Assembly: GCA_023954795.1 (NCBI GenBank)
Contig: JAGSHA010000062.1
Span: 1-11,962 of the forward strand
Direction of reading: 5' to 3'
Source: Oceanospirillaceae bacterium
GTDB taxonomy: Bacteria > Pseudomonadota > Gammaproteobacteria > Pseudomonadales > Balneatricaceae
Length of the DNA: 11,962 bases
Part shown: positions 1 to 6,064 of the stretch, piece by piece
Position numbering within the stretch: the stretch's first letter is position 1
Layout: each line of letters opens with the position of its first letter
Program-made: the position numbers and the translations under genes
The notes under the pieces: generated by a model
What the model was told of the DNA's origin: nothing
The model's database searches: none
What the model saw: the letters and a program-made list of their open reading frames with translations, nothing else

Positions 1-1601
1 CCATTGTCACGTAATCGAATACAGCTGAAATGCCCATCCCCCCAGCTAGTGATGGCTATCTCACCACTATTGGCGGCGTATTTCTCGCAATTGCTGAGTA
101 AGTTGTTAAGAATTTGTTCCAACGCACCACAGTCAAGGTTCACCCGTTGGACATCAAGTATGTCGTAACGAATAGCCAATCCGCGTTGTGACAGCACGGG
201 CACAAAATTCTCGATCACGGTGTTGATACATTCTGAAATCAAACCGGGTGTAGGATTTATTTTATAAGTGCCACGTCCGACGCGAGAAAAGCTCAGTACA
301 TTATCAATCAGTCGGGACAGGCGAAGGCTTTCATTGCTGATGACGTTAACGTAGCGTTGCGCCCGGTCCGATTCTGGTTCATCTGGCAGGTTATGTTCCA
401 GCATCTCGGCATACATGCGCACGTTAGTTAGTGGTGTTTTAAGTTCGTGGGACACTTGATTAACGAAATTCACCCGTTGCTGCGCCACGCGCATATCACG
501 TTGATGCTCGCGATAGACCAACCAGGCGATCAGCGACAGCCCCAGCAGCGTTGTTACCATGACCAGACTGATACCCATCCAGCTACCGCTGTTAGCAGTG
601 ATTTTTGGTGCAACGTACTCCAGACGCCAGCTACCGAGTGGATGACTCAGAGGCAATACTTTCTGGGGTTTAGCTATGGCATCACGGGTCGCGTCATCCA
701 GCTGCCCCCACGCGTATATCTGTTCACCACGACTGTTGATCAAGCGAATCTCTGCGTTGCGTAATGGATCGTTACCCAACTCAGCCTGCTGGCTAGCGGG
801 CAGGGCCGCGATCAAATCGGATGTGAGGCGTGCGCTGTTGAGAGCGAAGCCAATAACCACACCTTGTGCGCTTCGACGCCAATAGATGTGTTGTAGCTCG
901 GTATCGGCATACCATGCTATCCAGCCCGATGCGGTGATCGGGTATTCAGGTGCAATAGCAGGGGTTCTACCCTGCGCCGCTAATTCAGTTTCAGCAATAA
1001 ACAGATCCGATGCGACCTCATCGCTGGCGACACCCCCGTCATAAACGACGGAGCTGCTGGAACGTGTTGTAATTTCAAGTGGTTGTTGCCGTTTCTGGGC
1101 GGGAATCGGTTCACTTCGTAAATACTGTGCGGGTACGCTTTGAGTGGCACTGATCACCGGTTCAACACGAATATCCTCAGGTGTATCTGCAAAAAGAGCA
1201 GGGTTGCTGAGCAGGTCTGCTGTCTTACGCAGGAAACGCTGTTCGCTCTGCGTGAGGTCACCGGAGGGTGATGGGTATTCGCGCTCACCGGAGGGGTTCA
1301 GCACAAAAATATGCGAGATCTGCGGACTACGTGCAATAAGTGTATTAAGCGTGGGTGTGCTGTAAGCACCGTTGCTGTCTTGAACAAGTGTGTCGAGTTC
1401 TGCATCAAGTGCTGTTTGCAGGCGAGAGAAGTGATCAAGCAGTTGTTGATCAACGTCTGAGAGTTGGGCTTCAATCAGGGAGCCGACCTGTAAGGTCACC
1501 AGCTGTTGCTGGTTGTGCTGTAGTCGAACACCGAACCATGCCAGCAGCACTACAGGCACGATAATCAGGCAAGCTAGCAGGATCGGTGTTTTGGTTTTCA
1601 A
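1..1601 (-). CDS. Sensor histidine kinase, partial (C-terminus beyond window start)
   Basis: Inner-membrane two-component kinase, 533 residues visible. I translated it from the minus strand. TM1 is at about residues 5-22, then an extracytoplasmic domain of roughly 315 residues, TM2 at about 341-363 (starts WMGISLVMV), a short linker, and a HisKA domain with the H-box VSHELKTPLTNVRMYAEML, phospho-acceptor His385. The HATPase N-box EQILNNLLSNCEKYA starts at 495, and the window ends in the G1 box (D532-N533-G). About 70-100 residues are missing. The start is a TTG at 1599-1601: an in-frame TAA lies a few codons upstream, no ATG or GTG is available before TM1, and a purine-rich AGGGACAGAG precedes it. 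It lies 29 nt after the vWA gene stop and so is probably co-transcribed. The sensor domain matches no family I can name; given the neighbour, the vWA protein is a possible partner (inference). Kinase call very sure, ligand unknown. Confidence 0.93.
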   Translation of the reverse strand, partial: MKTKTPILLACLIIVPVVLLAWFGVRLQHNQQQLVTLQVGSLIEAQLSDVDQQLLDHFSRLQTALDAELDTLVQDSNGAYSTPTLNTLIARSPQISHIFVLNPSGEREYPSPSGDLTQSEQRFLRKTADLLSNPALFADTPEDIRVEPVISATQSVPAQYLRSEPIPAQKRQQPLEITTRSSSSVVYDGGVASDEVASDLFIAETELAAQGRTPAIAPEYPITASGWIAWYADTELQHIYWRRSAQGVVIGFALNSARLTSDLIAALPASQQAELGNDPLRNAEIRLINSRGEQIYAWGQLDDATRDAIAKPQKVLPLSHPLGSWRLEYVAPKITANSGSWMGISLVMVTTLLGLSLIAWLVYREHQRDMRVAQQRVNFVNQVSHELKTPLTNVRMYAEMLEHNLPDEPESDRAQRYVNVISNESLRLSRLIDNVLSFSRVGRGTYKINPTPGLISECINTVIENFVPVLSQRGLAIRYDILDVQRVNLDCGALEQILNNLLSNCEKYAANSGEIAITSWGDGHFSCIRLRDN

Positions 1602-1630
1602 AATAATCTCTGTCCCTGATGGTGGTTAGA

Positions 1631-2965
1631 TCAGTAGCTCTGTTGGGTGGCACGTTTGTACTGACGTTCTTTCAGCTCTTTACGCTTTTTGTTCCAGTCC
1701 TGATCGTTTTCTAACTCCTCTGCATCCTGTAACGCTTCGGCTTTCTGTTCAAGCAGTTTAGGCGATGCCAGACTCTGGCCGAGTGTATCAAGGTAGGTTG
1801 CGTTGCTCTCAAGGACAGATCGTGCGCCTTCTATATCACCTTGGTCACGCAACTGGATCGCTTTGCGGCTCTCCTCATTGGCGACCTGTTCTGCAGCCGC
1901 TTCGTAGGTCTTAACGTCCACGGCATCCTGAATTTTCTTGTCAGATCGGCTAAAGCTTGCGATAACACGGTTTCGCAGGGATTGGTCTTGCTGGCTGTAC
2001 AGATTGGTGTAACTTACATCGATCTCGGCGACTTCCAGGTTGTTGGTTACATCACGGGCAGGAACCTCAATTTCCAGAATGATAAATTTTTCCTGCTCGC
2101 TATAGAGCTGATTCATCCGCGTTGTGATGTGACTACCCCGTATCTCAGCTTCGCGACCCAGAATACGCAGGGGCTTAATTCCGTTTTTGCAGTGAATATT
2201 GATGTTCACGCCTTGGGCGACAACGGACAGTACATCACCAAACTCATATTGGAAAATTTGCGCCAGGTCCTCTGCGTTTTCAACAAAGGCATGGTTGCCG
2301 TCGCTGAAGCCCGCAAGTTGAGTCATGAGATCCTCGTTGTAACCCAGACCCAGACCAATCGTCGTGACGCTCATACCTTCTTTCGCCAGCGACAGGCCTA
2401 ACCTTCCGAGTTCATTCGCGCTGCTGGGACCCACGTTGGCTAAACCGTCAGAAAGCAGGATGACGCGATTCACTTTGTTGTGATCAAGAAACTTACGCAG
2501 TTCTTGTGCGCCTTTGCTGACACCGGCAAACAGGGCGGTGTTGCCGTTGGCGCGAATATTACGAATGGCGTGGGCGATCTGATGCTTGTCACTGACCTTG
2601 GTTGCGGGCACCACGACCTGAACACGCGAGTCATAACTCACCACTGATACGATGTCTTGTGCATTCAATCGCTTGATCGCCATGATGGCGGCTTCCCGTG
2701 CTTGTTGAATCTTATCGCCATTCATTGAACCTGATTTGTCGAGCACAATGGCGATGTTAGCGGGAATACGCTCTTCGTGTTGTTCCTGCTTGAAGCCTTC
2801 CAAAGAGATCTTGATAAACGTTTTGTGGGTCTGGTCTGCTGCCATGACCGGTGTTGCCAGGTTAGTCGTCAGCGTAATCTCACGTGCCTGTGCGGTCGAC
2901 ATACTCAGGACAATAGCGACAAGAGGCAGTAGGAGAGTACTGAGTGAGACAAATCGAATATTCAT
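1631..2965 (-). CDS. Exported von Willebrand factor A (vWA) domain protein with intact MIDAS
   Basis: A 444-aa exported protein. Residues 1-27 form a Sec signal peptide with cleavage after AQA. The vWA domain spans about 69-245 and carries every MIDAS position: D76-K-S78-G-S80, T143 in GNTALFAG and D173 in LLSDGLANVG. A divalent metal should therefore be bound and protein ligands gripped through it. After a beta-rich stretch (250-340), the C-terminus (345-444) is charged and helical, with coiled-coil-like character. There is no C-terminal membrane anchor and no LPxTG-like sorting signal, so a soluble periplasmic or secreted protein is expected. The ATG is supported by an AAGGA Shine-Dalgarno about 9 nt upstream. 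It is the first gene of an operon with the histidine kinase 29 nt downstream. vWA-kinase-regulator neighbourhoods are known from the proteobacterial dedicated sortase system, but no VIT domain or sorting motif is seen here. Domain certain; role unknown. Confidence 0.93.
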   Translation of the reverse strand: MNIRFVSLSTLLLPLVAIVLSMSTAQAREITLTTNLATPVMAADQTHKTFIKISLEGFKQEQHEERIPANIAIVLDKSGSMNGDKIQQAREAAIMAIKRLNAQDIVSVVSYDSRVQVVVPATKVSDKHQIAHAIRNIRANGNTALFAGVSKGAQELRKFLDHNKVNRVILLSDGLANVGPSSANELGRLGLSLAKEGMSVTTIGLGLGYNEDLMTQLAGFSDGNHAFVENAEDLAQIFQYEFGDVLSVVAQGVNINIHCKNGIKPLRILGREAEIRGSHITTRMNQLYSEQEKFIILEIEVPARDVTNNLEVAEIDVSYTNLYSQQDQSLRNRVIASFSRSDKKIQDAVDVKTYEAAAEQVANEESRKAIQLRDQGDIEGARSVLESNATYLDTLGQSLASPKLLEQKAEALQDAEELENDQDWNKKRKELKERQYKRATQQSY

Positions 2966-3041
2966 AACCGGTGTCCTTGTGGAGTTGATGTCATCACTTT
3001 ATGTCAGCGGCCCGGTGGAAAAGTCAGATAAAGGTTCGAAC

Positions 3042-3060
3042 TTTGTAAAAGATTTGTAAA
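3042..3060. promoter_or_regulatory. Direct repeat TTTGTAAA x2 (GTAAA-N6-GTAAA), putative response-regulator site
   Basis: TTTGTAAA occurs at 3042-3049 and again at 3053-3060, an exact repeat with an 11-bp period. The GTAAA cores are separated by 6 nt, which fits the CpxR-type GTAAA-N(4-8)-GTAAA pattern and OmpR-family sites in general. It lies 77-95 bp upstream of the vWA ATG. On the minus strand a plausible -10 (TATCTG) sits just downstream without a good -35, as at activator-dependent promoters. Autoregulation of the vWA/kinase operon by its cognate regulator is inference. Confidence 0.5.
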
Positions 3061-3120
3061 TAGATCATAGCCTTGTGAAACCTGGAATGGGCGCTGCGGA
3101 GAGCTAAAGTTGATCGCCAA

Positions 3121-3148
3121 TTGCACAAATCAAAAAATACTGTATATT
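3121..3148 (+). promoter_or_regulatory. Sigma-70-like promoter of yebG
   Basis: The -35 is TTGCAC at 3121-3126 and the -10 is TATATT at 3143-3148, with a 16-nt spacer. The -10 lies wholly inside the LexA box, so LexA binding would block RNA polymerase. Transcription would start near 3155, giving a leader of about 40 nt before the yebG start. Confidence 0.6.
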
Positions 3149-3157
3149 TAACCAGTA
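3138..3157. promoter_or_regulatory. LexA (SOS) box upstream of yebG
   Basis: TACTGTATATTTAACCAGTA has the CTG-N10-CAG core of the gammaproteobacterial LexA operator. The dyad extends two further base pairs on each side (TACTG...CAGTA), and the spacer is AT-rich with the TATAT run. It sits 40 bp upstream of the yebG ATG over the -10, as expected for an SOS gene. It could in principle also affect the divergent vWA operon, but the distance makes that unlikely. Confidence 0.9.
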
Positions 3158-3196
3158 TTCGTGTTTTGATCCTTTCAAAAAGTCAGGAGGCGCCAG

Positions 3197-3514
3197 ATGG
3201 CCATTGAAATTGTATACCGCGTGATCGACAGGAACGGCAAGGTAGTAGGAGAGTACATGGATTCCAAGCTGGCAAATATCATCGATAAGCGTACCGATGT
3301 TATGTATGAGATGGCGGACAAACTCATCGCCACGGGCCTGAGCGAAGCACAGGCGGATACTGCTGCGGAGATGATCCTGAACAGTCGCAACGATTTTATG
3401 GAGCTGCTGAAAAGTGTAAAGGATATTCCAACACCGAAGGTGGTTTCCTCTGAGCAAAAGAAATCTAAAGCGGTAAAACAAGCAGAGGCGCTGGATCACG
3501 TCGCGGAAGGGTAA
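3197..3514 (+). CDS. yebG: YebG family SOS-induced DNA-damage-inducible protein
   Basis: A 105-aa small cytoplasmic protein. The opening MAIEIVYRVI, the helical middle ending in a segment like DFMELLKSVKDIPTPKVV, and the charged Lys/Glu-rich tail match the YebG family (E. coli YebG is about 96 aa, begins MAVEVKYVVI and has a similar LPSPQVV segment). The family is SOS-induced, and its biochemical role is not established. The start is fixed by AGGAGG at 3185-3190, 6 nt before the ATG. Regulation is visible directly: a near-perfect LexA box over the -10 at 3138-3157. A Rho-independent terminator follows at 3533-3576, so it is a monocistronic SOS gene. Sequence plus operator make the call firm. 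Confidence 0.92.
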   Translation: MAIEIVYRVIDRNGKVVGEYMDSKLANIIDKRTDVMYEMADKLIATGLSEAQADTAAEMILNSRNDFMELLKSVKDIPTPKVVSSEQKKSKAVKQAEALDHVAEG

Positions 3515-3532
3515 GCGCTGTTGGCTGGGCCG

Positions 3533-3576
3533 AAAAAGCCGGGGTTATTCATCTGTAATGGAATCCCGGTTTTTTT
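3533..3576 (+). terminator. Rho-independent terminator of yebG
   Basis: CCGGG (3539-3543) pairs with CCCGG (3565-3569). The A-run at 3533-3537 can pair with the T-run, and a 7-T tract follows directly (3570-3576). The loop is long (about 21 nt). It begins 18 nt after the yebG stop. Confidence 0.75.
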
Positions 3577-3700
3577 GGAATATAAATTTATACCGTTATC
3601 TTATGTCGTAATATAGGCCTCTTTGAGATGTTTCTGCGGATACCATTGTTAAACAGAAAGCGGGGGGCAGAAGATGAAGATCGGCGGGGCTGGAGATAAA

Positions 3701-3742
3701 TGACCGCTCTTTTGCCAAAAACAGTCGGCAGAAGAGCGGTCA
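3701..3742 (-). terminator. Strong hairpin after the DUF4197 gene, probable terminator
   Basis: A perfect 11-bp inverted repeat, TGACCGCTCTT (3701-3711) with AAGAGCGGTCA (3732-3742). It continues after a 1-nt mismatch with TGCC/GGCA around a 10-nt loop. It starts 20 nt beyond the DUF4197 stop, read on the minus strand. The trailing U-run is short (TTTATC), so termination may be imperfect. The 124 nt between this and the yebG terminator (3577-3700) show no gene. Confidence 0.6.
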
Positions 3743-3762
3743 ATCGTTCAAATGTGCAGCGT

Positions 3763-4536
3763 TTACTGAAAGACTTTCTTCAGCAGGTCGGTGGTACGGG
3801 CTGCAGGATTCTCACGAATCTTTTTCTCTTCTTCCGCGAGTACCGTGAACAATCCATCCAGCGCTTTTTCAGTCACGTGGTCTTCTAAATTGATATTCAG
3901 GTTGTCGCCAACATAGGGCAGCTGTTTAGCTTCTTCAGCCACTGCGCCGTAGTAGCGGGTTACACCCACTTCGGCCATTGATTCGGTGATGCTGGGTTTA
4001 AACAACTCCGTCAGGCGGGCAGAAGTTTTCTCACGAAAGTACTCAGTTGCTGCGTTATCAGAGCCTTCGTAGATACGCTTGGCATCTTCGATTGTCATCT
4101 CTTTCAGCGCACCAACAATGAGTTCGGTCGCATGTGGAGCTGCTTTTTCAGCCGCGCGGTTCATGCTCTGTTCGAATTGCTCGACCTGTTTTTCCATGCC
4201 CATGCGGTTAAGAATAGATGCTGCTTTGTCCAGTGGTGCAGGCATTGGCACGCGGATATTCGCATTGTTGAGGTAACCACCATCCTGGCTGATGCTATCA
4301 ATTGCGCGACGACTTCCGACCTCCAGCGCTTCTTTCAGGCCTTGGATTAGGGTGTCGGTATCCAGATTAGTGGGTAGTACGCTGCTTGAATCACCACCGC
4401 TCAGATTGCTATCCAGCACTTCTTTACTGGTTTCTTCCAGACCTTTGACGAAATCTCCAAAACCTGCGGTGGCAGTTTGAGCAAACGGCAAGCTCAGTGC
4501 CGTTGCGAGAGGTAACCAGATTAGTGCTTTTTTCAT
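3763..4536 (-). CDS. DUF4197 family exported protein
   Basis: A 257-aa protein. An N-terminal signal peptide (MKKALIWLPLATALSLPFAQ..., cleavage near ATA at 22-24) sends it to the periplasm or outer membrane; there is no lipobox Cys. Residues 62-257 match DUF4197 closely: GLKEALEVGSRRAI (66-79), GYLNNANIRVPMP (87-99), MNRAAEKAAPHA (125-136), TIEDAKRIYEGSDNAATEYF (148-167), and the hallmark ending VTEKALDGLFTVLAEEEKKI, then LLKKVF at 251-256. The function of the family is unknown. The ATG is supported by AAGGAG 7 nt upstream. It is transcribed alone, facing yebG, with a hairpin terminator 20 nt downstream. It is not a lipoprotein or an enzyme by any motif I can see. Family call is firm, role unknown. 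Confidence 0.9.
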   Translation of the reverse strand: MKKALIWLPLATALSLPFAQTATAGFGDFVKGLEETSKEVLDSNLSGGDSSSVLPTNLDTDTLIQGLKEALEVGSRRAIDSISQDGGYLNNANIRVPMPAPLDKAASILNRMGMEKQVEQFEQSMNRAAEKAAPHATELIVGALKEMTIEDAKRIYEGSDNAATEYFREKTSARLTELFKPSITESMAEVGVTRYYGAVAEEAKQLPYVGDNLNINLEDHVTEKALDGLFTVLAEEEKKIRENPAARTTDLLKKVFQ

Positions 4537-4633
4537 AGTAACTCCTTGTTGCCGGAATTCAGGCCATAAGACATATCGTATTAAATAGCAGCTTAGCTTT
4601 ATTTTGCTTTATCGGTGCTGAATGCCGTCGTCC

Positions 4634-4666
4634 GTGTGAATTGTGTTAGATCGTGTGATTTTACAC
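4634..4666. repeat. Helically phased GTGT(G/T)A direct repeats plus inverted ACAC
   Basis: GTGTGA at 4634-4639, GTGTTA at 4643-4648 and GTGTGA at 4653-4658 are spaced 9 and 10 bp. TTACAC at 4661-4666 is inverted to the last copy. The phase of one helical turn suggests cooperative protein binding. The short motif means it could be chance. Confidence 0.3.
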
Positions 4667-4811
4667 AGAGGCTGATTCGAAAAGTAGCAGGGCAAGGCAT
4701 TGAATAGGGCGTTCTGTTGTAGAAAGTCTAACTGTACCGAAAGAGAACAAGGCGAAGATTTGTGCGCGAAATTACTACTTTAGAACGAACTTGTCGCCTC
4801 GATCAGAACAA

Positions 4812-4842
4812 ATGTATGTGGCAATAGTCTTAGAACATACAT
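4812..4842. promoter_or_regulatory. ATGTATG...CATACAT dyad, possible operator
   Basis: A perfect 7-bp inverted repeat at 4812-4818 and 4836-4842, with a 17-nt centre. It overlaps the likely promoter of the 47-aa peptide gene. The centre-to-centre distance of 24 bp is a little over two helical turns, compatible with a dimeric regulator. Confidence 0.35.
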
Positions 4843-4845
4843 CGT

Positions 4846-4862
4846 GACCACACCCTGTGGTC
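4846..4862 (+). promoter_or_regulatory. Leader hairpin next to the Shine-Dalgarno of the 47-aa peptide gene
   Basis: GACCAC (4846-4851), loop ACCCT, GTGGTC (4857-4862): a perfect 6-bp, GC-rich stem ending 3 nt before the AGGAG at 4866-4870. It could protect the 5' end or modulate ribosome access. An effect on translation is inference. Confidence 0.45.
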
Positions 4863-4876
4863 TTCAGGAGTTCACT

Positions 4877-5020
4877 ATGAAGTCGTTATTATTAGCCGTT
4901 GTGGCAGTACTCGGAATGAGTGCAGGTCTGGCGTTTGCTGATCAGGGAATGGATGAAGATAAATATCGCGATACGTTTAGTCACAATATCGAGCACATTT
5001 ATAACCCTTCTACACGTTAA
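4877..5020 (+). CDS. 47-aa secreted micro-protein with Sec signal peptide
   Basis: ATG at 4877, TAA at 5018-5020. AGGAG at 4866-4870 sits 6 nt upstream, an ideal ribosome binding site. Residues 1-21 (MKSLLLAVVAVLGMSAGLAFA) form a textbook signal peptide with cleavage at AFA/DQ. The mature part would be only 26 residues, highly charged (DQGMDEDKYRD...), without Cys, with H36 and H40 four apart (HNIEH) and an Arg terminus. I recognise no family. A hairpin and a dyad lie upstream and a hairpin terminator 9 nt after the stop, so it is a free-standing gene with its own signals. No immunity or export partner lies next to it. Possible roles are a periplasmic small protein or a secreted peptide; a metal-binding role from the acidic and His residues is speculation. 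Confidence 0.75.
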   Translation: MKSLLLAVVAVLGMSAGLAFADQGMDEDKYRDTFSHNIEHIYNPSTR

Positions 5021-5029
5021 GCTGTAATG

Positions 5030-5061
5030 CAGCCCAGGAAGCTGAATGACTCCCTGGGCTG
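5030..5061. terminator. Hairpin between convergent genes, candidate bidirectional terminator
   Basis: CAGCCCAGG (5030-5038) and CCTGGGCTG (5053-5061) form a perfect 9-bp GC-rich stem with a 14-nt loop. It lies 9 nt after the 47-aa gene stop and 38 nt after the peroxiredoxin stop on the other strand. Neither side has a long U-run, so termination efficiency is uncertain. Confidence 0.6.
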
Positions 5062-5099
5062 TCTTGATATGATCACTAATGGTCCTATTTCGATGGTAT

Positions 5100-5756
5100 C
5101 TATTTAGGTTGCGGTACGATCCGGAGATAAGGTTTAGGTGCTTTCCATCCATCCGGGAAGCGTTCTTTGGCTTCGTCGTTTGATACAGCAGGCACGATGA
5201 TCACGTCCTCGCCCTGTTTCCAGTTCACAGGCGTGGCCACTTTATGCGTTGCGGTCAGTTGACAGGAATCCAATAAGCGCAGTACTTCATCAAAATTTCG
5301 CCCGGTACTCATTGGATAGGTGAGGGTCGCTTTTATCTTTTTGTCCGGACCGATCATAAACACCGAACGAATCGTTGCATTGTCGACAGCGGTACGTGGT
5401 TGGCTGCCACTGGCATTTGGGTGAATCATATCGTAGAGCTTAGCAACGACCAGATCCGGATCGCCGATCAAGGGGTAGTTTACGGCGTGCCCCTGGGTTT
5501 CTGCGATATCACTGAGCCATGCATTGTGGTCACTGACCGGATCGATACTCAGACCTATAGTTTTACAATTACGCTTTTCAAATTCGGGTTTGAGCTTCGC
5601 CATATACCCGAGCTCCGTCGTACAGACGGGGGTGAAGTCTTTAGGGTGTGAGAAGAGAATCGCCCAGCTATCACCTATCCATTCGTGAAAGTTGATACGT
5701 CCTTCGGTTGTTTCAGCGCTAAAGTCAGGCGCGTCGTCGCCTATTCGGAGTGACAT
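5100..5756 (-). CDS. 1-Cys peroxiredoxin (Prx6/LsfA type)
   Basis: A 218-aa cytosolic thiol peroxidase that reduces H2O2, organic peroxides and peroxynitrite. The active-site signature is P38-K-D-F-T42-P-V-C45, so the peroxidatic Cys is C45 and T42 is the catalytic Thr; R130 (ATIRSVFMIG) is the likely catalytic Arg. GLSIDPVSDH (68-77) and the long C-terminal dimerisation arm, with PVNWKQGEDVIIVPAVSNDEA (176-196) and FPDGWKAPKPYLR (200-212), are typical of the Prx6 subfamily and absent from typical 2-Cys enzymes. C64 and C165 are not at the usual resolving position, so an external thiol probably recycles C45 (family knowledge). GGAGGTGA directly upstream fixes the ATG. It is probably monocistronic, with a candidate promoter at 5856-5884. 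The length fits the family (about 212-224 aa). Confidence 0.96.
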   Translation of the reverse strand: MSLRIGDDAPDFSAETTEGRINFHEWIGDSWAILFSHPKDFTPVCTTELGYMAKLKPEFEKRNCKTIGLSIDPVSDHNAWLSDIAETQGHAVNYPLIGDPDLVVAKLYDMIHPNASGSQPRTAVDNATIRSVFMIGPDKKIKATLTYPMSTGRNFDEVLRLLDSCQLTATHKVATPVNWKQGEDVIIVPAVSNDEAKERFPDGWKAPKPYLRIVPQPK

Positions 5757-5841
5757 AACTCACCTCCATTTTTAGTTGATTCTGCCGTGACTCGGAGGGC
5801 GTGTTGTTTTTACACCCATAAAGGACGGGCAGGTTGTTCGG

Positions 5842-5910
5842 CCAGAAAGCCAAGCAATACAAATAATAAAAGACACAGTATCAATCGCGTCTTGGCTACC
5901 TGCTTTCTGG
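5842..5910. repeat. Complex inverted repeat flanking the peroxiredoxin promoter
   Basis: CCAGAAAG (5842-5849) is inverted at 5903-5910, and CCAAG (5850-5854) at 5891-5895. In addition GCAGGT (5829-5834) is inverted at 5898-5903. The outer two pairings exclude each other, because ACCTGC and CTTTCTGG overlap by one base and lie in non-nested order. The central 36 nt, AT-rich, contain the candidate promoter. It may be an operator pair or alternative RNA folds. Confidence 0.4.
5856..5884 (-). promoter_or_regulatory. Candidate sigma-70 promoter for the peroxiredoxin
   Basis: On the minus strand: TTGATA (5884-5879), a 17-nt spacer, then TGTATT (5861-5856). This is 5 of 6 and 4 of 6 matches to consensus. 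It lies about 100 nt upstream of the peroxiredoxin start, between the arms of the inverted repeat. Confidence 0.4.
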
Positions 5911-6022
5911 GGGAGAAGCCTGAATGCGGCAACTATCACTATAGGTCAGTTCCCCATCCTGATGAGGTTTGTGTGCTGGGGAAACAGTGCAGCTCTCGAC
6001 GGATGTTGCACGGTATTCATGT

Positions 6023-6047
6023 GGTCGCATGTCGAAACAATGCGACC
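6023..6047 (-). terminator. Hairpin after the flavoprotein gene, possible terminator
   Basis: GGTCGCAT (6023-6030) and ATGCGACC (6040-6047) form a perfect 8-bp stem with a 9-nt loop, 17 nt past the stop at 6065. No U-run follows on the minus strand, so it may be a 3'-end stabiliser or a Rho-dependent end rather than an intrinsic terminator. Confidence 0.4.
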
Positions 6048-6064
6048 TTGGCTCCGAGATGGCA

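Larger units (their letters stand above)
4537..4876. other. 340-nt divergent regulatory region between DUF4197 and the 47-aa peptide gene
   Basis: No ORF with a supported start was found. The region holds GTGTGA-type direct repeats (4634-4666), four scattered AGAAC motifs (4744, 4782, 4805, 4832), an ATGTATG/CATACAT dyad (4812-4842) and a leader hairpin (4846-4862). A weak promoter toward the plus strand could be TTGTCG (4791-4796) with TATGTG (4815-4820), 18-nt spacer. No confident promoter was seen for the DUF4197 gene. The length is generous for a 47-aa gene, suggesting real regulation. Confidence 0.45.
5757..6064. other. 308-nt intergenic region upstream of the peroxiredoxin
   Basis: No gene I can support. 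Open frames here (5787-6368 plus, 5896-6087 minus) have no ribosome binding site and no family-like composition, and the longer one runs antisense through the flavoprotein gene. What it holds is the complex inverted repeat and candidate promoter of the peroxiredoxin (5842-5910) and a hairpin after the flavoprotein gene (6023-6047). Confidence 0.5.

Noticed and set aside
1631..1780. Possible sortase-type sorting signal at the vWA C-terminus
   Set aside because: The C-terminus is charged and helical, with no LPxTG-like motif, hydrophobic span or Arg cluster.
3104..3499. Long minus-strand frames opposite yebG
   Set aside because: They are shadows of yebG, which has family similarity, a ribosome binding site, a promoter and an operator.
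3732..3742. AAGAGCGGTCA resembling a Pasteurellaceae DNA uptake signal
   Set aside because: It differs from AAGTGCGGT, occurs only as the two arms of one hairpin, and the gene content does not suggest Pasteurellaceae.
4744..4836. Four AGAAC motifs as a repeat array
   Set aside because: Spacing is irregular (38, 23, 27 bp) and a 5-mer at this frequency may be chance; no CRISPR-like regularity.
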